Source: Paracoccus alcaliphilus (lineage in GTDB: Bacteria > Pseudomonadota > Alphaproteobacteria > Rhodobacterales > Rhodobacteraceae). Taken from it: a DNA stretch of 64,000 nt. Location: NCBI RefSeq assembly GCF_028553725.1, contig NZ_CP067124.1:2738001-2802000 (forward strand). Direction: 5' to 3'. This document shows, piece by piece, positions 42,957 to 53,990 of the stretch; the stretch's first letter is position 1; each line of letters begins with the position of its first letter. A program made the translations under genes and the position numbers. The notes beneath the pieces were generated by a model. The model was not told the origin of the DNA. It saw only the letters and a program-made list of their open reading frames with translations, and ran no database searches.

Positions 42957-45900
42957 TCAGCCCCCATAGAACGACGGAGGCTGACTTTCCCGCAAGGGCC
43001 GGTTCAGGCGAGGATTGAGAGCAACGCCGAGTTCGTTGCGATCACTTGCGCGCTGACGTGCCCTGACCGATTGGCGGATGCTGTCGGCCGTGATCGCCCA
43101 TTCCGGGATATCCTGATTGAAGCGGCGCATCTTCTCGACTGCTGAGTCGGGGATTTCATCGCCCTTGCGCACGGCATCGCCAATCTCGCGCACGATGTCC
43201 TTGCGGCGCTTCTCGATCCTCGACTGCTTGTTCCGCAGGCGGTTGTTGATCTGATAGCGTTCCGCAACCTCGGCAGGGGTGAAGCCTTGCAGCTGCATCA
43301 GCAACTGCCACGGGCTCACGTCCTCGACCAGAGGATCGCCATAGAAGGTGTTGACCCCTTCGGTCGCATAGCGCGTCGTCTTGATCGTGTTGCGCGCGAA
43401 TGTCGGCACCATCTTCTCCATTCCGCGCATGACATGGCCTTCGCCAAGGGTCGCCGCACCAGAAACCATGCTGCCGACGATGCCGACGGCTGGTCCCGCG
43501 ATCTGTTCGAGATAGTAATGCCACAGATCCTGCCCTTCCAGATCACGTTGCGACGACTGGAACCAGAGATCCGGCATGCCGATCCGATTGGTCAGGTTGA
43601 TGCCGAGGGCGTGACCCGGCGCACCGTTAAGTGCCAGACCCATCGTCCAGTTCCAGGCGGCAACGCCCAGCCCGTCGCCCTCGATCAACAGGGCATCCTG
43701 CAACCATGCGTCGATGTCGTCGCTATCGTCGGCGCCGGGGAAAAACAGGGACAGAAGCCCGGTCAGCAGCGCATATCCCCAGACGCCACGGATGCCAGCG
43801 TGTGACATCATCGACAGCGTGACACCGGCCAGCTGGTTGCGTGCCTCGCGACGGGTTTCAGCATCGGCCCCATGCAGCGCCTGATGCGTGTCGCGGAACA
43901 TGCGGAACAGCATGTTGACCTGGAAGTTTCGGAACACGGTAAGGATCTTCGCCGCATCGCCGGTCATAGCGCGCGGCTTGCTGGTGTTCTGATAGTCGAA
44001 GTGGACCTTCCAGGTCATGCTGGCCGCGCTGCTGATCGCCGCGTCGTGGCTCAAGCCTTCGCCGCGCGCCAGCCGATAGGACGCCAGATAGGTGACTTCG
44101 CGGTTGAACCGCTCCGCGTGGTGGAACATGAAGCCGATCACGCGCATGACCCGCTCGCGCCGGCCGCTGTATTCGACGCCCGAATCCGCGACGGCCGCCA
44201 AATCATTCGCCTGCGTCTTGTCGATCACCCCGCGATCATAACCCTGCTGCATGGCCCGGCGCTCGTCGGCGGTCAGGTTCGGCGCGTTATCGACCGACCA
44301 TTGGTCAGTCCATACGGGCATGCCCCCGACGCGCTTGGACACCTTTCCTTTGCCCCGCATGAAATCCGCGGATGCGGCGGTCAGGGCCTTGATGGACCCG
44401 CCGACACCCGCCTTGCGGAAGCGCGTGGCCATCAGCGGGACGCCCACCACCGTCGTTTGCGACACGTTGACCGCGGCGGCGGCCGGGCTCATCCCCAGAT
44501 ACCAGACAAAGGCCGCGCTCGTGGCCATCGTCACCAATGGGTTGTTGGTCGGCTGCATCGTGAAGGCGTGGCGTTGCTTCATTTCCCGCACGACGAAACC
44601 GGCCCGGTTCGGATCCGGCTCGCTCTTGGCCTGTTCTTCTGCGACCTCCAGCGTATCCTCCATTTCGGCACCGAAGCGCAGGCGGGCCTGCTGGTGTGCG
44701 CCGTGGAACATGGCGCTGGAAAAGGCGCGGATCGCGTCCTTGTTGAAGCCCGCACGCCCTTTGCGGTGGATCTTGTTGGTGCGAACCGACTGATCGGGCA
44801 GCGTTTCAAGCCAGCGTTGCCATACCTGATCCATGAGTTCCTTGCTGGCGCCGGATTCGGCAAGCAGTTCCTCGACATCCGCAAGGAAACGGGGATCGAC
44901 CTGCTCACGCAGGTTTACGTCACCGCCCAGAACACCGCCATCGACCTTTCCAAGACCATCCTTGCGGGCCTGTTCCATGAACGCCTGTTGCTGTGCGGCC
45001 TTCTCGAACCGGCTGAACGACACAACCTTGCCGTCACCGTCCCGGATCGTGACAAAGTAATTGCCGAAACGAGACAACGGGAAATATGGCCCGGACAAGC
45101 GGTTGTCCTCGAAGATCTGGCGCATCTGCTTGAGCCGCGCCCCTTGGCCGGTGGCCGCCCGAGCGTGGGCATTGGTGCGCTTCTTGTTCGCCTTCTCGAT
45201 CGCCACGGCCCGAGCCTCGCCGGTCAGGCCCTCATCTTTGATCCGCTGGAGTTCCTTGCGGTGTTCGCGGTCTGCCTTCCTGACGACCATCTTTGCCGAC
45301 GCCCTGATATTGTCCATCAGCGCGGCATCCATAGCGTCGGCCATCGCCGTGTATTCGTCGCGGATCTCGCCATAGAGTTCCTGGAAGGTTGGTGGCAGGG
45401 CATCATACATTTCGCGCAGCCGGTTCCATTCGGCCTCCCGCTCCTGCGCCTCGTTCAGCGTGATCCGCGCCCATTCGTTTTGAGCGGGCGACGGCTTACC
45501 CTTCAGCATATCCCGCGCCTGATCATCGACCGGTCGGCGCCATGATCCATCCTTGCTGGGGTCGATACCGGCAAGTGTGGAATCGTGCATCAGATCCATG
45601 AGGCCCATATTCGCGGTCGGGCTGCGGCGCGCGGCTGCGGTCCATTTATCCACCATTTCTGCGGCGCGGGCCTGCCACTTGTTCCGGTCAGCGTCCATCC
45701 TCTCTTTCAGGCCGATATAATCCTGTGCGGCGGGGATGTTCTTTGCCAGTTCGGTGAACAGGGCCCGGCCCGGCACCAGCGACAGGACGTTGAACCGTGC
45801 ATTTCGGCCCATGGCATCGGTAAGCAGGTTCGACATCAGGTCTTTCGCCCCGGTCCAGCCGTCCTTTCCGATCATCCCCAGCGACTTGCCCTTGGACCGG

Positions 45901-48900
45901 AACAGAGCCTCTTTCAGCGCGGACAGGTTGCGCTGTTCCTTGGCCGGTTCCGGGCGGCTCCCGCTTCCCGGTCCATCCGGGCCGCGACCACCAATCTCGC
46001 CATTGGCAATCCGCTCCATGATCGAGGCCGCGTCCTGGAAGCCTTCGCCGCGCAGGGCCGCTGCCATGGCATTGAAGAACGACCGGATGCGGTCGAACGC
46101 CCGCCCCAGCGCGCCCGGTGGGTTCGCGGCCCGGCCGGTCGCCCAATCGGCATAGAGTTCGGCAATCATTTCCTCGGTCTGGGCCGCCGTCGTCAGATCA
46201 GGATAGGCTTTCTCGACCGCTTCACGGACGGCGCGGTTCGCGCGCGCCGCGCGGGCCAGCGCCTGCCATTCCTGCTGGCTGAACAGCCCGTAATCTTTGC
46301 CCCAAAGGTTCGCATCGCGCAGAGCGTGGATGATCTCGTGACGAACCACATGGGCCGGATCGGCCGCACCAGCGTTCACGTTGATCTCGCCCGCGCGGTA
46401 TGTGCCGAGGATGCGGGCGCCGCTTGCCGAAAGCAGGTTCCGCACCACCCGAGGGGAAATAGAGCGATCAAGGCCGTGATGGGCGACGATCGACCGCACC
46501 AAAGCCGCAATGTCGCGCAGGGCAGCAGGAGCGATAGAAGCGTTGCCCGAATCCGATTCGATCTCTATATTGATCGTGTCGGGGTCGCCATCCAATGCCG
46601 GAGCGAATACCTGATCCCTCTGGGATTTCAGATTCACCGCGGGCCCTTGTGGCCTGGCCCCGACATTATCCTTCGCCAGACGGTAGTGGAATTTCCCGCT
46701 GGTGGTTTCGCGGACAATAGCGAATACACGCTCAACACGTCCGTCCACTTCAACAGGTGCAGAGAAGCGATGGACAGCCTTGATGCTCGGGCGGCCTTTC
46801 CTATCCGGCTCAGATCCCTGATAGTCTGCATTTGCCAGAATGTCGGGAAGGGTCGGGATTAGCGCAAGAATGTCATCACCCGTGCGCTGGACGGTCTCTT
46901 TGGCCCCGCTCATGTTGAAGCTGATCTGGAACCCCGTCTGCTTGTTCTCGATTGTCTGACCAACGAGATTGTCGCGGAACCAGTTTATCGCTGCGCGCTG
47001 TCTCTCGGGCAATGTTGCGCCTTTGATCGTTTCAAACGACTTCACCTGCGCGACCGGCTCTGCCATGTCGCGCTGATACAGTTCTACGCCGCTATCCGTT
47101 TCACGGGTCTGGATTGCTTCGAACAACGCATCGAAGGCCGGGCGCACCGTCTCGACCTCATCCGGCTTTAGATATGGATAACTGTCGCCCAGACCCGACA
47201 TTTCTGCGTGGATCTGCCAGACGGTCCCTTCAACGATATTGGCCAGGTAGTCGTTGGCAATGCTTTGATCTTGCAGTTTCGCGATCACATAGGACTCGAA
47301 AGCGCGGGCATGGAGTTCAACGCCGGTGCCCCAATATGCCTTATGGCGCAGCTTGTCGATGTTCTCTGACCGCTCTTTCAGCTTCGTCTTTCCGATTGCT
47401 TGCCGAACGACGACAAAGGCGTCCATCACTTCCGGGCGAACGCCTGTGACCGGGCTTTCCGGATACCGACTATCGGTAATATAGCTTCCAGGCTTCCCAT
47501 CGGTGCGCTGTCGCTGGAAATAGTTATCCATCGCATGAAACCACTCATGCGCCAGTGAACCCGCACCGTTCATCTTGGTCAGGTTGATGACCACCTGTCC
47601 GGGCTCGAAATGCGCCGCAGCAGGGGACACGCCGCCGCGGCCTCGCGCACCGAACGCCAGCCCCAGCGTCCCGTTCAGGGAAATGGCGCGCGGAGGGATA
47701 TCCAGAACGCCTGCCAGATCCATCAGCGCGTCAAAGGCGTCGTTCAAGTCTTTCTGGCGGCGCCCACCTTCCACCCAATTCCCGAACTGGACGCCACGAA
47801 ACCCAAATTGATCCTCGAACTGCTCAGGTGTCACATCCAGACCACCGCGATGATCGAAACCGACACGCGGCGCATTCTCTGTGCGCCGGTCAGCCGGGAT
47901 TTCGCGCATCTTGTCGAATTGCTCCTGTAACAGATCGGCTTCGTCACTGATGATCCTGCGCGCTTCCTTCACGTCACCGACGCGGCGCAATTGAATATAG
48001 GTGCTGCCGATCTTCGTCCCGACAGTGAAATATTCCCCGCCATTATGGCGATACACGAGCCATTTGCGGCCTGTGCTGGCCTTTTCTTTTTGTTGACCCA
48101 AAGTCCCATAGGCTTTCTTGAACGCATCAAGTGCCTCGGCCTCCGACTCTGCCCGCGCAATGGTTCGCGGCATGTTCGAAAACGCCGTGGCCCTTACTTT
48201 CTGCGAGACTTCCCAGAACCCCTTTGGTGTGTCGTATCGGACGCCACTGAGCATGGAATATGCGACCTCGCCAAAGGACATGCCTTTCAGGCTCTTTCCG
48301 TGGCCGACCGCATCATACAGCTTCATCTGGCCCTGAATGTCGCGCAGCGAACGCCCGCCCTCTTTCAGCGCATCATCAAGGTGCCTCTGGTCGATTTTGC
48401 CATCCATGATATCCTGGGCAAGCCCACGCAATTCTGTGACCGCTTTGACCCAGCTTGAGAGGCGATAAGATTTCTGTGGCTTTGTCGGGATACTGTCACG
48501 CGCGGCGCGGATGAACCCGACTTTCCAAGGCTCGACGCCAGCATCTATCAGCTTCACATAAACGGGTGCGGGCCATGACTTCGACAAAGGTTCAGCAGCA
48601 ATATCAACCGTAGCGGCGTCCTGCATCCTGTCCGCATAGGCCATCCAGGTATCCTTGCGCGCGCCCTCGATCTTCTCACCGAAGTCCTCGATCCTATCGG
48701 GGGTCGCCGGGGTGGACGGCGCTTCTTCTGCCGGGGATGGCGTAGGAGCCGCCGACGCTGGAGCGGCGGTCTGGCGGGACGAGAACATATCCTGTTGGGT
48801 ATCGAACAGCGGCCCGGCATCGCCGCTGTTGCCGTCGAGCCTTCCAATGCGGGATTGCTTCTGGCGGGCTTCGATCTCGGCACGCTGCTGCGCGGTCAAC

Positions 48901-51900
48901 GCGGAACGCGCCTGTTCCTCGCTGCCCTCCATGCCGGGCAGGATGGTCTGCGGCAGGCCATCGGCGCCGGCCTCTTCCGTGACAGCGGTATCGCCAGACA
49001 GCGGCGCACCGTCAGCGCGCAGCGCCGCAATGGCTGCGTCGGGCGCGTCATAGACTCCGATCTTGCGCGTCGGCACGGCGATGGTGCCAACCTGATCCGT
49101 CACGCGCGATGCGTGGAATTTGTCGCCGATCTGACGCACGACCCACCGCCCGGCGCGGTCCCGCCGTTCGCCGTCCAGAACACGGGTGGCCGGATCCTTG
49201 CCCGGAGCCATGCCGGCTGCATCGAACGCCGCAAGCGCGCCGGCTTCGGTATTGACCGCGGGGCTGGCTGTGGCTGCCCTGCCACTTTCTTCCCTGCCGA
49301 AAGTTGCCTCGGGGTTGTCGCTGGCCCATGCCCGCGCGTCTGCCTCTGTGGGGAACCCGCTGATCATTCGGTCACTGGCCATCAAGACCCAGCCGCCGCT
49401 GACCGCATCATCGAAAACCGTCCAGCCGCGCGCTCGCCCGGTCGAAGGCACCGATCTTTTCCAATTGGCAAATGTTTCGGGTGTCGTTTCCCCGACCTGC
49501 GGATCGGTGGCCTGTTGTCCTAGCAGTTCCTGCAACACCGGATCGGTTGCTTCATCGCTGGCAGTCTCGCGCAGGACCGCGCGGCGGTCAGCGATCCGGC
49601 TATCGGTATCTGGTTCTGCGTCCGGGGTTAGGCGTCCCGAGTCCGCGGCGGAATCCGCGTCGTTTCCTTCGCCTCGCTCAACGCTTTCAATATCGTTGCC
49701 CGGCGTTCCAGATCCGCCCGTTTCTCCGGCGTTAAGTTCGGACTGGCTGCCATCTCTTTCATCGCCAAATGGGACGCCCGTGCCTTCGCTCGTTGCGCTT
49801 CCGTCACCGGCACTTTCTCGAACTGCATTGGCATCACTCCTGACGATGAAGTCGTAAATCGTGTCCCAGATATCCGCACTGGTGTCATCGACCTCATCCA
49901 CAATAGATGCTCGCTCGGAGACGGTCAAAGCCTCATCCAGCCCCAGACGCTCGATTTCAGCATCAACCGCACGCGCGATGTCGCCGCGGCGCTCATCATC
50001 CGTGCGAATGTCGGCTTCTCGATCAGGGACAGCCCGATCTGCGGCCCCAGCGTTGTCGCCTACCGAATATCCCGATTCGCCATCGCCCGTTCTTTCTGCC
50101 TGTTCGGCACGTTCTCGGTCGCGCGCTTCCGCCTGAACTTCCGCCTGCTCACCGATCGGCTGGGCATTGCCCGCGACTTCCTCGGAAATGGCCTCGATGA
50201 TCGACCCCGGTTCGAAATAGCCGGTTTCCTGATCGACATTGATGGTGCCGATCAGATCCGGGTGTTCCGAAGCAACGATGTTATCCAGATCCTTTGCCCC
50301 GCTGCGCCGGAACAATCCCGGCGCGGTGCGGGCGTTCACGCCCCTGTGGCGCAGTTCGGCGGCCATGCTGCCGGTCGGGTTGATGCCACCGAAACGATCC
50401 CCGACATACTTGATGAAGGGGCGCCGTTGTGGCGTCCGCACAGGCGCAGACTGTTCCGGTGCGGTGCTGGCCGGTTCTGTCGCGGGTGACGGATCAGGAT
50501 CTCCGAAGCGCGGGCGCTGGGAGTCCTGCGCAGGGATCGCCAGCGCGGGGCGCGGGTTCTCGATCGTGCCCGCATTGGTGATCGTGCCTGCGCGATAGAG
50601 GCGGCCATATGCGTCCGTCAGCGCGCGGCGCGCCTTGACCGGGATCTTGTCCCAGACCAGGCCTCTGCGCGCGGCACGGGCCGCCGATGGGCCCGCTTCC
50701 TCCATGATGGCCTGCCGAACGTCGTCCGGGGCATCCTGCCACCACGGCGCACGCTGCGGCGTCGGCGGATCGGTCAGTTCGACCCCAACCGATTCCGCCG
50801 CGGCCGCGCGCGCTTCTGCCTCGCTCTCGGGCGTGATGATTTCGCCGTCCAGCGCGTCCGATTGCGGCGCCGGGGTCTGCTGCTGGTGCGCGCGGCGCTT
50901 GAATGGGAAGTCCAGCCGACCGGCAGCCGGCCGTCGCATCTGGCCACCTTGCAGCCATGACTTCATGCCGTCGGTGGTGGTTTCGGTAATCGCCCCGATC
51001 CGGGCATCCCCTTTCCCATCTGAGAAGCCGTCCCGATACAGGGACAGCGCCGCGCCGCGGGCGGTGGTGCCGACGATGACCTTGTGTTCATCGAACTTGC
51101 CGGTATCGGCATCGACCTGATCCACGATCAGCACATAGTCGGATTCGGGCACATCCCCCATGTAGAAATCGACGTGATCGCCGTCGGCGCCTTCCGTGCC
51201 CCGGAAATAGCCATAGTGCGCGGGCATGGTGACAGACCATTCGGTTCCGTCCGGGCCGGTTCCACGCCGCTCGCTGCCCTTGGCGTTCTCAATCGAGAGG
51301 TCCAGCCCGTTCCAGCGGGCGTGTCCCTTGCGATAGTTCCCGGATTCCTTCTGTGCTTCGGTCGGCTCGGGATCGGCTTGAGCCGCGGCTATAGAAATGG
51401 GATCAGCCGTTCGCGCGACCGGCCCGCGGACCAGCGCGCGATCTTCCGGCATGGTCCCGTGCGTGCGCTGTTCGCCGACACTGATCCACTCGCTGCCCTC
51501 CTGCACCACAGGCTCGACAGTTACAGCCCGGCTTTGGGGATCATATGAAACGACCCTTTGACGTTCGCCGCCATATCCTTCGATGATATTGCCGGGGGCG
51601 AGATAGTCAGAGGTTGCAGCGTTGCGGTTTCGGGCATTGATCTTCCTGCCGCGCCAAGCCCAATCAGCGGGATCTACGGGGGTGGTGCTGGGCTGGCCGG
51701 TTTCGGGCGTGGTCAGCGCCTCGCCGCCCTGCATATGCTGGGGATCTTGACCCGTTTGGGGTGGTGCCGTCAGCGCCTCATTCAGTGGATCTCTAGGTTC
51801 CCCGGTGCCATCTGCCACATCCACACGGCCCAGACCGTCTTGTCCAGCCTGCTGCCCTTCTTGATCGGAGGCCGCCCCCCGTCCATCCAGCGTTTCAGGT

Positions 51901-53966
51901 TCCGAACCTCCTTGCGGCTCAACAGGCCCGCCCGGCGCAGTTCCTTCGCCGCCCGGCGCCAGCCCATCAGAAACCCGAACGGGGCCTCGCATGTCGGTTC
52001 CGGCCCGATCATCTGTTGCTGCGGGTTCCACATTGCCGGGGGCCTCCTGTGCTGCCTCGATCCGCGCTACGTTGTCGCGAACCATGTCAAATTTCTGCGG
52101 AGTCAGGTCGATCTGCTGGCCACTCACGCGGACGCGGGCGTTCCCTTCGGGTGTCTCGCCCATGAAAACCGCATCGTGAATGTCGCCCGTAGAGGCGTTG
52201 CCCAGCCGCAAAGACGATCCCGGTTTGTATTCGGGGAAACTCGACTGGACCTCGGTCGCAGATTCCGACGTGTCCTCGATGATGGATTGCGCCGCCTGTT
52301 CGATCGGCCCGGCCGGCGCGGGAAGCGCCCCGAACGATGGGGGTGCTGCCGCGCCTGCTGCGTCCGAGAGGGGAGTCTCCGCAGCAGGCACGGCAGCCAT
52401 ACCGGCTTCGCTGCCCTCGATGCCGGTATATTCTGGCGCGGGCAAACCCATCAGGCTGGGGACGCCGCCGCCTTGTTCTGTCCATTCGCCCTCGATGGCC
52501 TCGGGCTCGATCTGACCATCCGGCGCGCGGCGGATGCCTTGCATCGGGGGCAGAACTTCGCCGTCGATTGCGCCCATGGCTGGAAGGTGGCCCGGCCCGG
52601 CGCCGCCGCCATCGGGGTCGGTCGGGATCAACCCGGTTGCCGTTTCCCCATCAGCACCATCGGCGCCCGTAGCATCGCTCGGATCGGTCGGGGTGCGCTC
52701 ATCACCGCCGCCACGCATTGCGCCCATCCCAGCGCCCATGCCGCCGCCTGCCAGACCGCCGAGAACGAAATTCCCAAAGCTGTCCTCGGTCACGTCAACA
52801 TCGGCACCGGTGGCCGCTGCTATGCCCGATTGAGACGCCACGCCCTCCAAGGCTTCCTGCGTGCCTTCTTCAATGAAGCCGGCCGCGCCCTTCTTCCCGG
52901 CCCGTGCGAGACGACCGCCAGCACCAAGCCAGCCGTCAGCTGATCGCATGATCCTGTTGGTTGCTGCGCCGCCGACGGCACCGATGATGGATTGGCGGAA
53001 ACCGGACTCCGATTCAGCCATCCGGGCAAGCTCTTGGGCGGCATCGTCCGCACTCATGCCCTGCGCGATCAGATCCTGATAGCCCGGCATCTTCTCGATG
53101 ATCGGGCGGCCGTCCTCATCGGCTATCTTGGCCGCGTCCAGAACAAACTGCCGCCCCGCGTCCGCGCCTTCGCCGCCCGCCATGAGGCTGCCGAGTGCCG
53201 CCGCCGTAACGGGGTTCGGTGCGGCCACCAGCGGCGCCATGGAGCCAATTCCCTGCGCAGCTTGCAGGACCGCGCCGCGCACGCTCGGATCTTCGCCCAT
53301 GGTCCATGTTGAAGGGCTGAGCAGGTCGCCACCCGGTTGGGTGTTGCGCATGGCTTCCTGCCCCCGCTCCGACATGCTTTCGGTAATGGCTTCGCTTGCC
53401 CCGCCGATCGCATCATTCGCCCGGCGCGATCCGCTGCGAATATAGGACTCGCCCTGAACGGTGTTCGGATCGCCGCCCGCCGCCTCCAGTTCGTCTCGCA
53501 CCGCGTTCCGCAGGGTGTCGTCAACCGCAACCCCGGCCATCTGCACCGCGCCGCCTGCCGCGCGCACAGCACCAGCGCCGAAGGCCTTGCCGACATCGGT
53601 CACATCGGTCAGCAGGCCCGGCTTGCGTTCCGGCTGTTCCGGCATGGGATAGAGTTCATCCGCGATCTGATAGCTTCGATCCATGACAGATCGAGCCGCT
53701 GCCGGATCGCCGGTCAGCGATGATACCGCATCTTCCAGCTTCGCCCCGCGCTCCATGGCGCTGGCAATAGACTGCGCATTGTTCCGCGCCGCGTTGGTAT
53801 CGCTGCGCCCACCGTCGAGCGCCATCAACACGTTGGCCGGGACACTGGTTTCGCGCGCGATGGCGTCAAACTGGTCTTTCGGATTCTGCTGGGGCTGGTC
53901 AGGCAGGGCGCCCAGCTTCATCAGGGCGGAATTGAGCGGCGAGTTGCCGGAAGTGTCTTGAGCCAT
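42957..53966 (-). CDS. Giant polyvalent virion protein with PLxRFG, LPD-type and zincin-like domains
   Basis: 3669 residues in one frame. Visible landmarks: N-terminal helical part with glycine-rich segments (~330-390), Pro/Glu/Gly-rich linkers (~430-830), an inorganic pyrophosphatase-like LPD region around 860-1005 (AHYGYFRGTEGADGDHVDFY), a zincin-like site LAHEWFHAMDNYF (~2139), a second HExxH-like site VVRHEIIHALRD (~2544), the PLxRFG motif as GPYFPLSRFGNYF (~2965), and a C-terminal LPD38-like part (MTWKVHFDYQNTSKPRAM, ~3330). Such phage proteins are ejected with the DNA and are thought to act in the host cell. The start is chosen by the ATG 25 bases after a conserved phage motif, with no strong Shine-Dalgarno. 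Confidence 0.85.
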   Translation of the reverse strand: MAQDTSGNSPLNSALMKLGALPDQPQQNPKDQFDAIARETSVPANVLMALDGGRSDTNAARNNAQSIASAMERGAKLEDAVSSLTGDPAAARSVMDRSYQIADELYPMPEQPERKPGLLTDVTDVGKAFGAGAVRAAGGAVQMAGVAVDDTLRNAVRDELEAAGGDPNTVQGESYIRSGSRRANDAIGGASEAITESMSERGQEAMRNTQPGGDLLSPSTWTMGEDPSVRGAVLQAAQGIGSMAPLVAAPNPVTAAALGSLMAGGEGADAGRQFVLDAAKIADEDGRPIIEKMPGYQDLIAQGMSADDAAQELARMAESESGFRQSIIGAVGGAATNRIMRSADGWLGAGGRLARAGKKGAAGFIEEGTQEALEGVASQSGIAAATGADVDVTEDSFGNFVLGGLAGGGMGAGMGAMRGGGDERTPTDPSDATGADGADGETATGLIPTDPDGGGAGPGHLPAMGAIDGEVLPPMQGIRRAPDGQIEPEAIEGEWTEQGGGVPSLMGLPAPEYTGIEGSEAGMAAVPAAETPLSDAAGAAAPPSFGALPAPAGPIEQAAQSIIEDTSESATEVQSSFPEYKPGSSLRLGNASTGDIHDAVFMGETPEGNARVRVSGQQIDLTPQKFDMVRDNVARIEAAQEAPGNVEPAATDDRAGTDMRGPVRVSDGLAPGGEGTAPGGPVEPQGGSEPETLDGRGAASDQEGQQAGQDGLGRVDVADGTGEPRDPLNEALTAPPQTGQDPQHMQGGEALTTPETGQPSTTPVDPADWAWRGRKINARNRNAATSDYLAPGNIIEGYGGERQRVVSYDPQSRAVTVEPVVQEGSEWISVGEQRTHGTMPEDRALVRGPVARTADPISIAAAQADPEPTEAQKESGNYRKGHARWNGLDLSIENAKGSERRGTGPDGTEWSVTMPAHYGYFRGTEGADGDHVDFYMGDVPESDYVLIVDQVDADTGKFDEHKVIVGTTARGAALSLYRDGFSDGKGDARIGAITETTTDGMKSWLQGGQMRRPAAGRLDFPFKRRAHQQQTPAPQSDALDGEIITPESEAEARAAAAESVGVELTDPPTPQRAPWWQDAPDDVRQAIMEEAGPSAARAARRGLVWDKIPVKARRALTDAYGRLYRAGTITNAGTIENPRPALAIPAQDSQRPRFGDPDPSPATEPASTAPEQSAPVRTPQRRPFIKYVGDRFGGINPTGSMAAELRHRGVNARTAPGLFRRSGAKDLDNIVASEHPDLIGTINVDQETGYFEPGSIIEAISEEVAGNAQPIGEQAEVQAEARDRERAEQAERTGDGESGYSVGDNAGAADRAVPDREADIRTDDERRGDIARAVDAEIERLGLDEALTVSERASIVDEVDDTSADIWDTIYDFIVRSDANAVRESAGDGSATSEGTGVPFGDERDGSQSELNAGETGGSGTPGNDIESVERGEGNDADSAADSGRLTPDAEPDTDSRIADRRAVLRETASDEATDPVLQELLGQQATDPQVGETTPETFANWKRSVPSTGRARGWTVFDDAVSGGWVLMASDRMISGFPTEADARAWASDNPEATFGREESGRAATASPAVNTEAGALAAFDAAGMAPGKDPATRVLDGERRDRAGRWVVRQIGDKFHASRVTDQVGTIAVPTRKIGVYDAPDAAIAALRADGAPLSGDTAVTEEAGADGLPQTILPGMEGSEEQARSALTAQQRAEIEARQKQSRIGRLDGNSGDAGPLFDTQQDMFSSRQTAAPASAAPTPSPAEEAPSTPATPDRIEDFGEKIEGARKDTWMAYADRMQDAATVDIAAEPLSKSWPAPVYVKLIDAGVEPWKVGFIRAARDSIPTKPQKSYRLSSWVKAVTELRGLAQDIMDGKIDQRHLDDALKEGGRSLRDIQGQMKLYDAVGHGKSLKGMSFGEVAYSMLSGVRYDTPKGFWEVSQKVRATAFSNMPRTIARAESEAEALDAFKKAYGTLGQQKEKASTGRKWLVYRHNGGEYFTVGTKIGSTYIQLRRVGDVKEARRIISDEADLLQEQFDKMREIPADRRTENAPRVGFDHRGGLDVTPEQFEDQFGFRGVQFGNWVEGGRRQKDLNDAFDALMDLAGVLDIPPRAISLNGTLGLAFGARGRGGVSPAAAHFEPGQVVINLTKMNGAGSLAHEWFHAMDNYFQRQRTDGKPGSYITDSRYPESPVTGVRPEVMDAFVVVRQAIGKTKLKERSENIDKLRHKAYWGTGVELHARAFESYVIAKLQDQSIANDYLANIVEGTVWQIHAEMSGLGDSYPYLKPDEVETVRPAFDALFEAIQTRETDSGVELYQRDMAEPVAQVKSFETIKGATLPERQRAAINWFRDNLVGQTIENKQTGFQISFNMSGAKETVQRTGDDILALIPTLPDILANADYQGSEPDRKGRPSIKAVHRFSAPVEVDGRVERVFAIVRETTSGKFHYRLAKDNVGARPQGPAVNLKSQRDQVFAPALDGDPDTINIEIESDSGNASIAPAALRDIAALVRSIVAHHGLDRSISPRVVRNLLSASGARILGTYRAGEINVNAGAADPAHVVRHEIIHALRDANLWGKDYGLFSQQEWQALARAARANRAVREAVEKAYPDLTTAAQTEEMIAELYADWATGRAANPPGALGRAFDRIRSFFNAMAAALRGEGFQDAASIMERIANGEIGGRGPDGPGSGSRPEPAKEQRNLSALKEALFRSKGKSLGMIGKDGWTGAKDLMSNLLTDAMGRNARFNVLSLVPGRALFTELAKNIPAAQDYIGLKERMDADRNKWQARAAEMVDKWTAAARRSPTANMGLMDLMHDSTLAGIDPSKDGSWRRPVDDQARDMLKGKPSPAQNEWARITLNEAQEREAEWNRLREMYDALPPTFQELYGEIRDEYTAMADAMDAALMDNIRASAKMVVRKADREHRKELQRIKDEGLTGEARAVAIEKANKKRTNAHARAATGQGARLKQMRQIFEDNRLSGPYFPLSRFGNYFVTIRDGDGKVVSFSRFEKAAQQQAFMEQARKDGLGKVDGGVLGGDVNLREQVDPRFLADVEELLAESGASKELMDQVWQRWLETLPDQSVRTNKIHRKGRAGFNKDAIRAFSSAMFHGAHQQARLRFGAEMEDTLEVAEEQAKSEPDPNRAGFVVREMKQRHAFTMQPTNNPLVTMATSAAFVWYLGMSPAAAAVNVSQTTVVGVPLMATRFRKAGVGGSIKALTAASADFMRGKGKVSKRVGGMPVWTDQWSVDNAPNLTADERRAMQQGYDRGVIDKTQANDLAAVADSGVEYSGRRERVMRVIGFMFHHAERFNREVTYLASYRLARGEGLSHDAAISSAASMTWKVHFDYQNTSKPRAMTGDAAKILTVFRNFQVNMLFRMFRDTHQALHGADAETRREARNQLAGVTLSMMSHAGIRGVWGYALLTGLLSLFFPGADDSDDIDAWLQDALLIEGDGLGVAAWNWTMGLALNGAPGHALGINLTNRIGMPDLWFQSSQRDLEGQDLWHYYLEQIAGPAVGIVGSMVSGAATLGEGHVMRGMEKMVPTFARNTIKTTRYATEGVNTFYGDPLVEDVSPWQLLMQLQGFTPAEVAERYQINNRLRNKQSRIEKRRKDIVREIGDAVRKGDEIPDSAVEKMRRFNQDIPEWAITADSIRQSVRARQRASDRNELGVALNPRLNRPLRESQPPSFYGG

Positions 53967-53990
53967 CGAAACCTCACGCGGATGGGGTCG

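Noticed and set aside
51558..52943. 461-codon plus-strand frame inside the giant phage gene
   Set aside because: Antisense to Pro/Glu/Ala-rich linkers, whose codons rarely give stops on the opposite strand.
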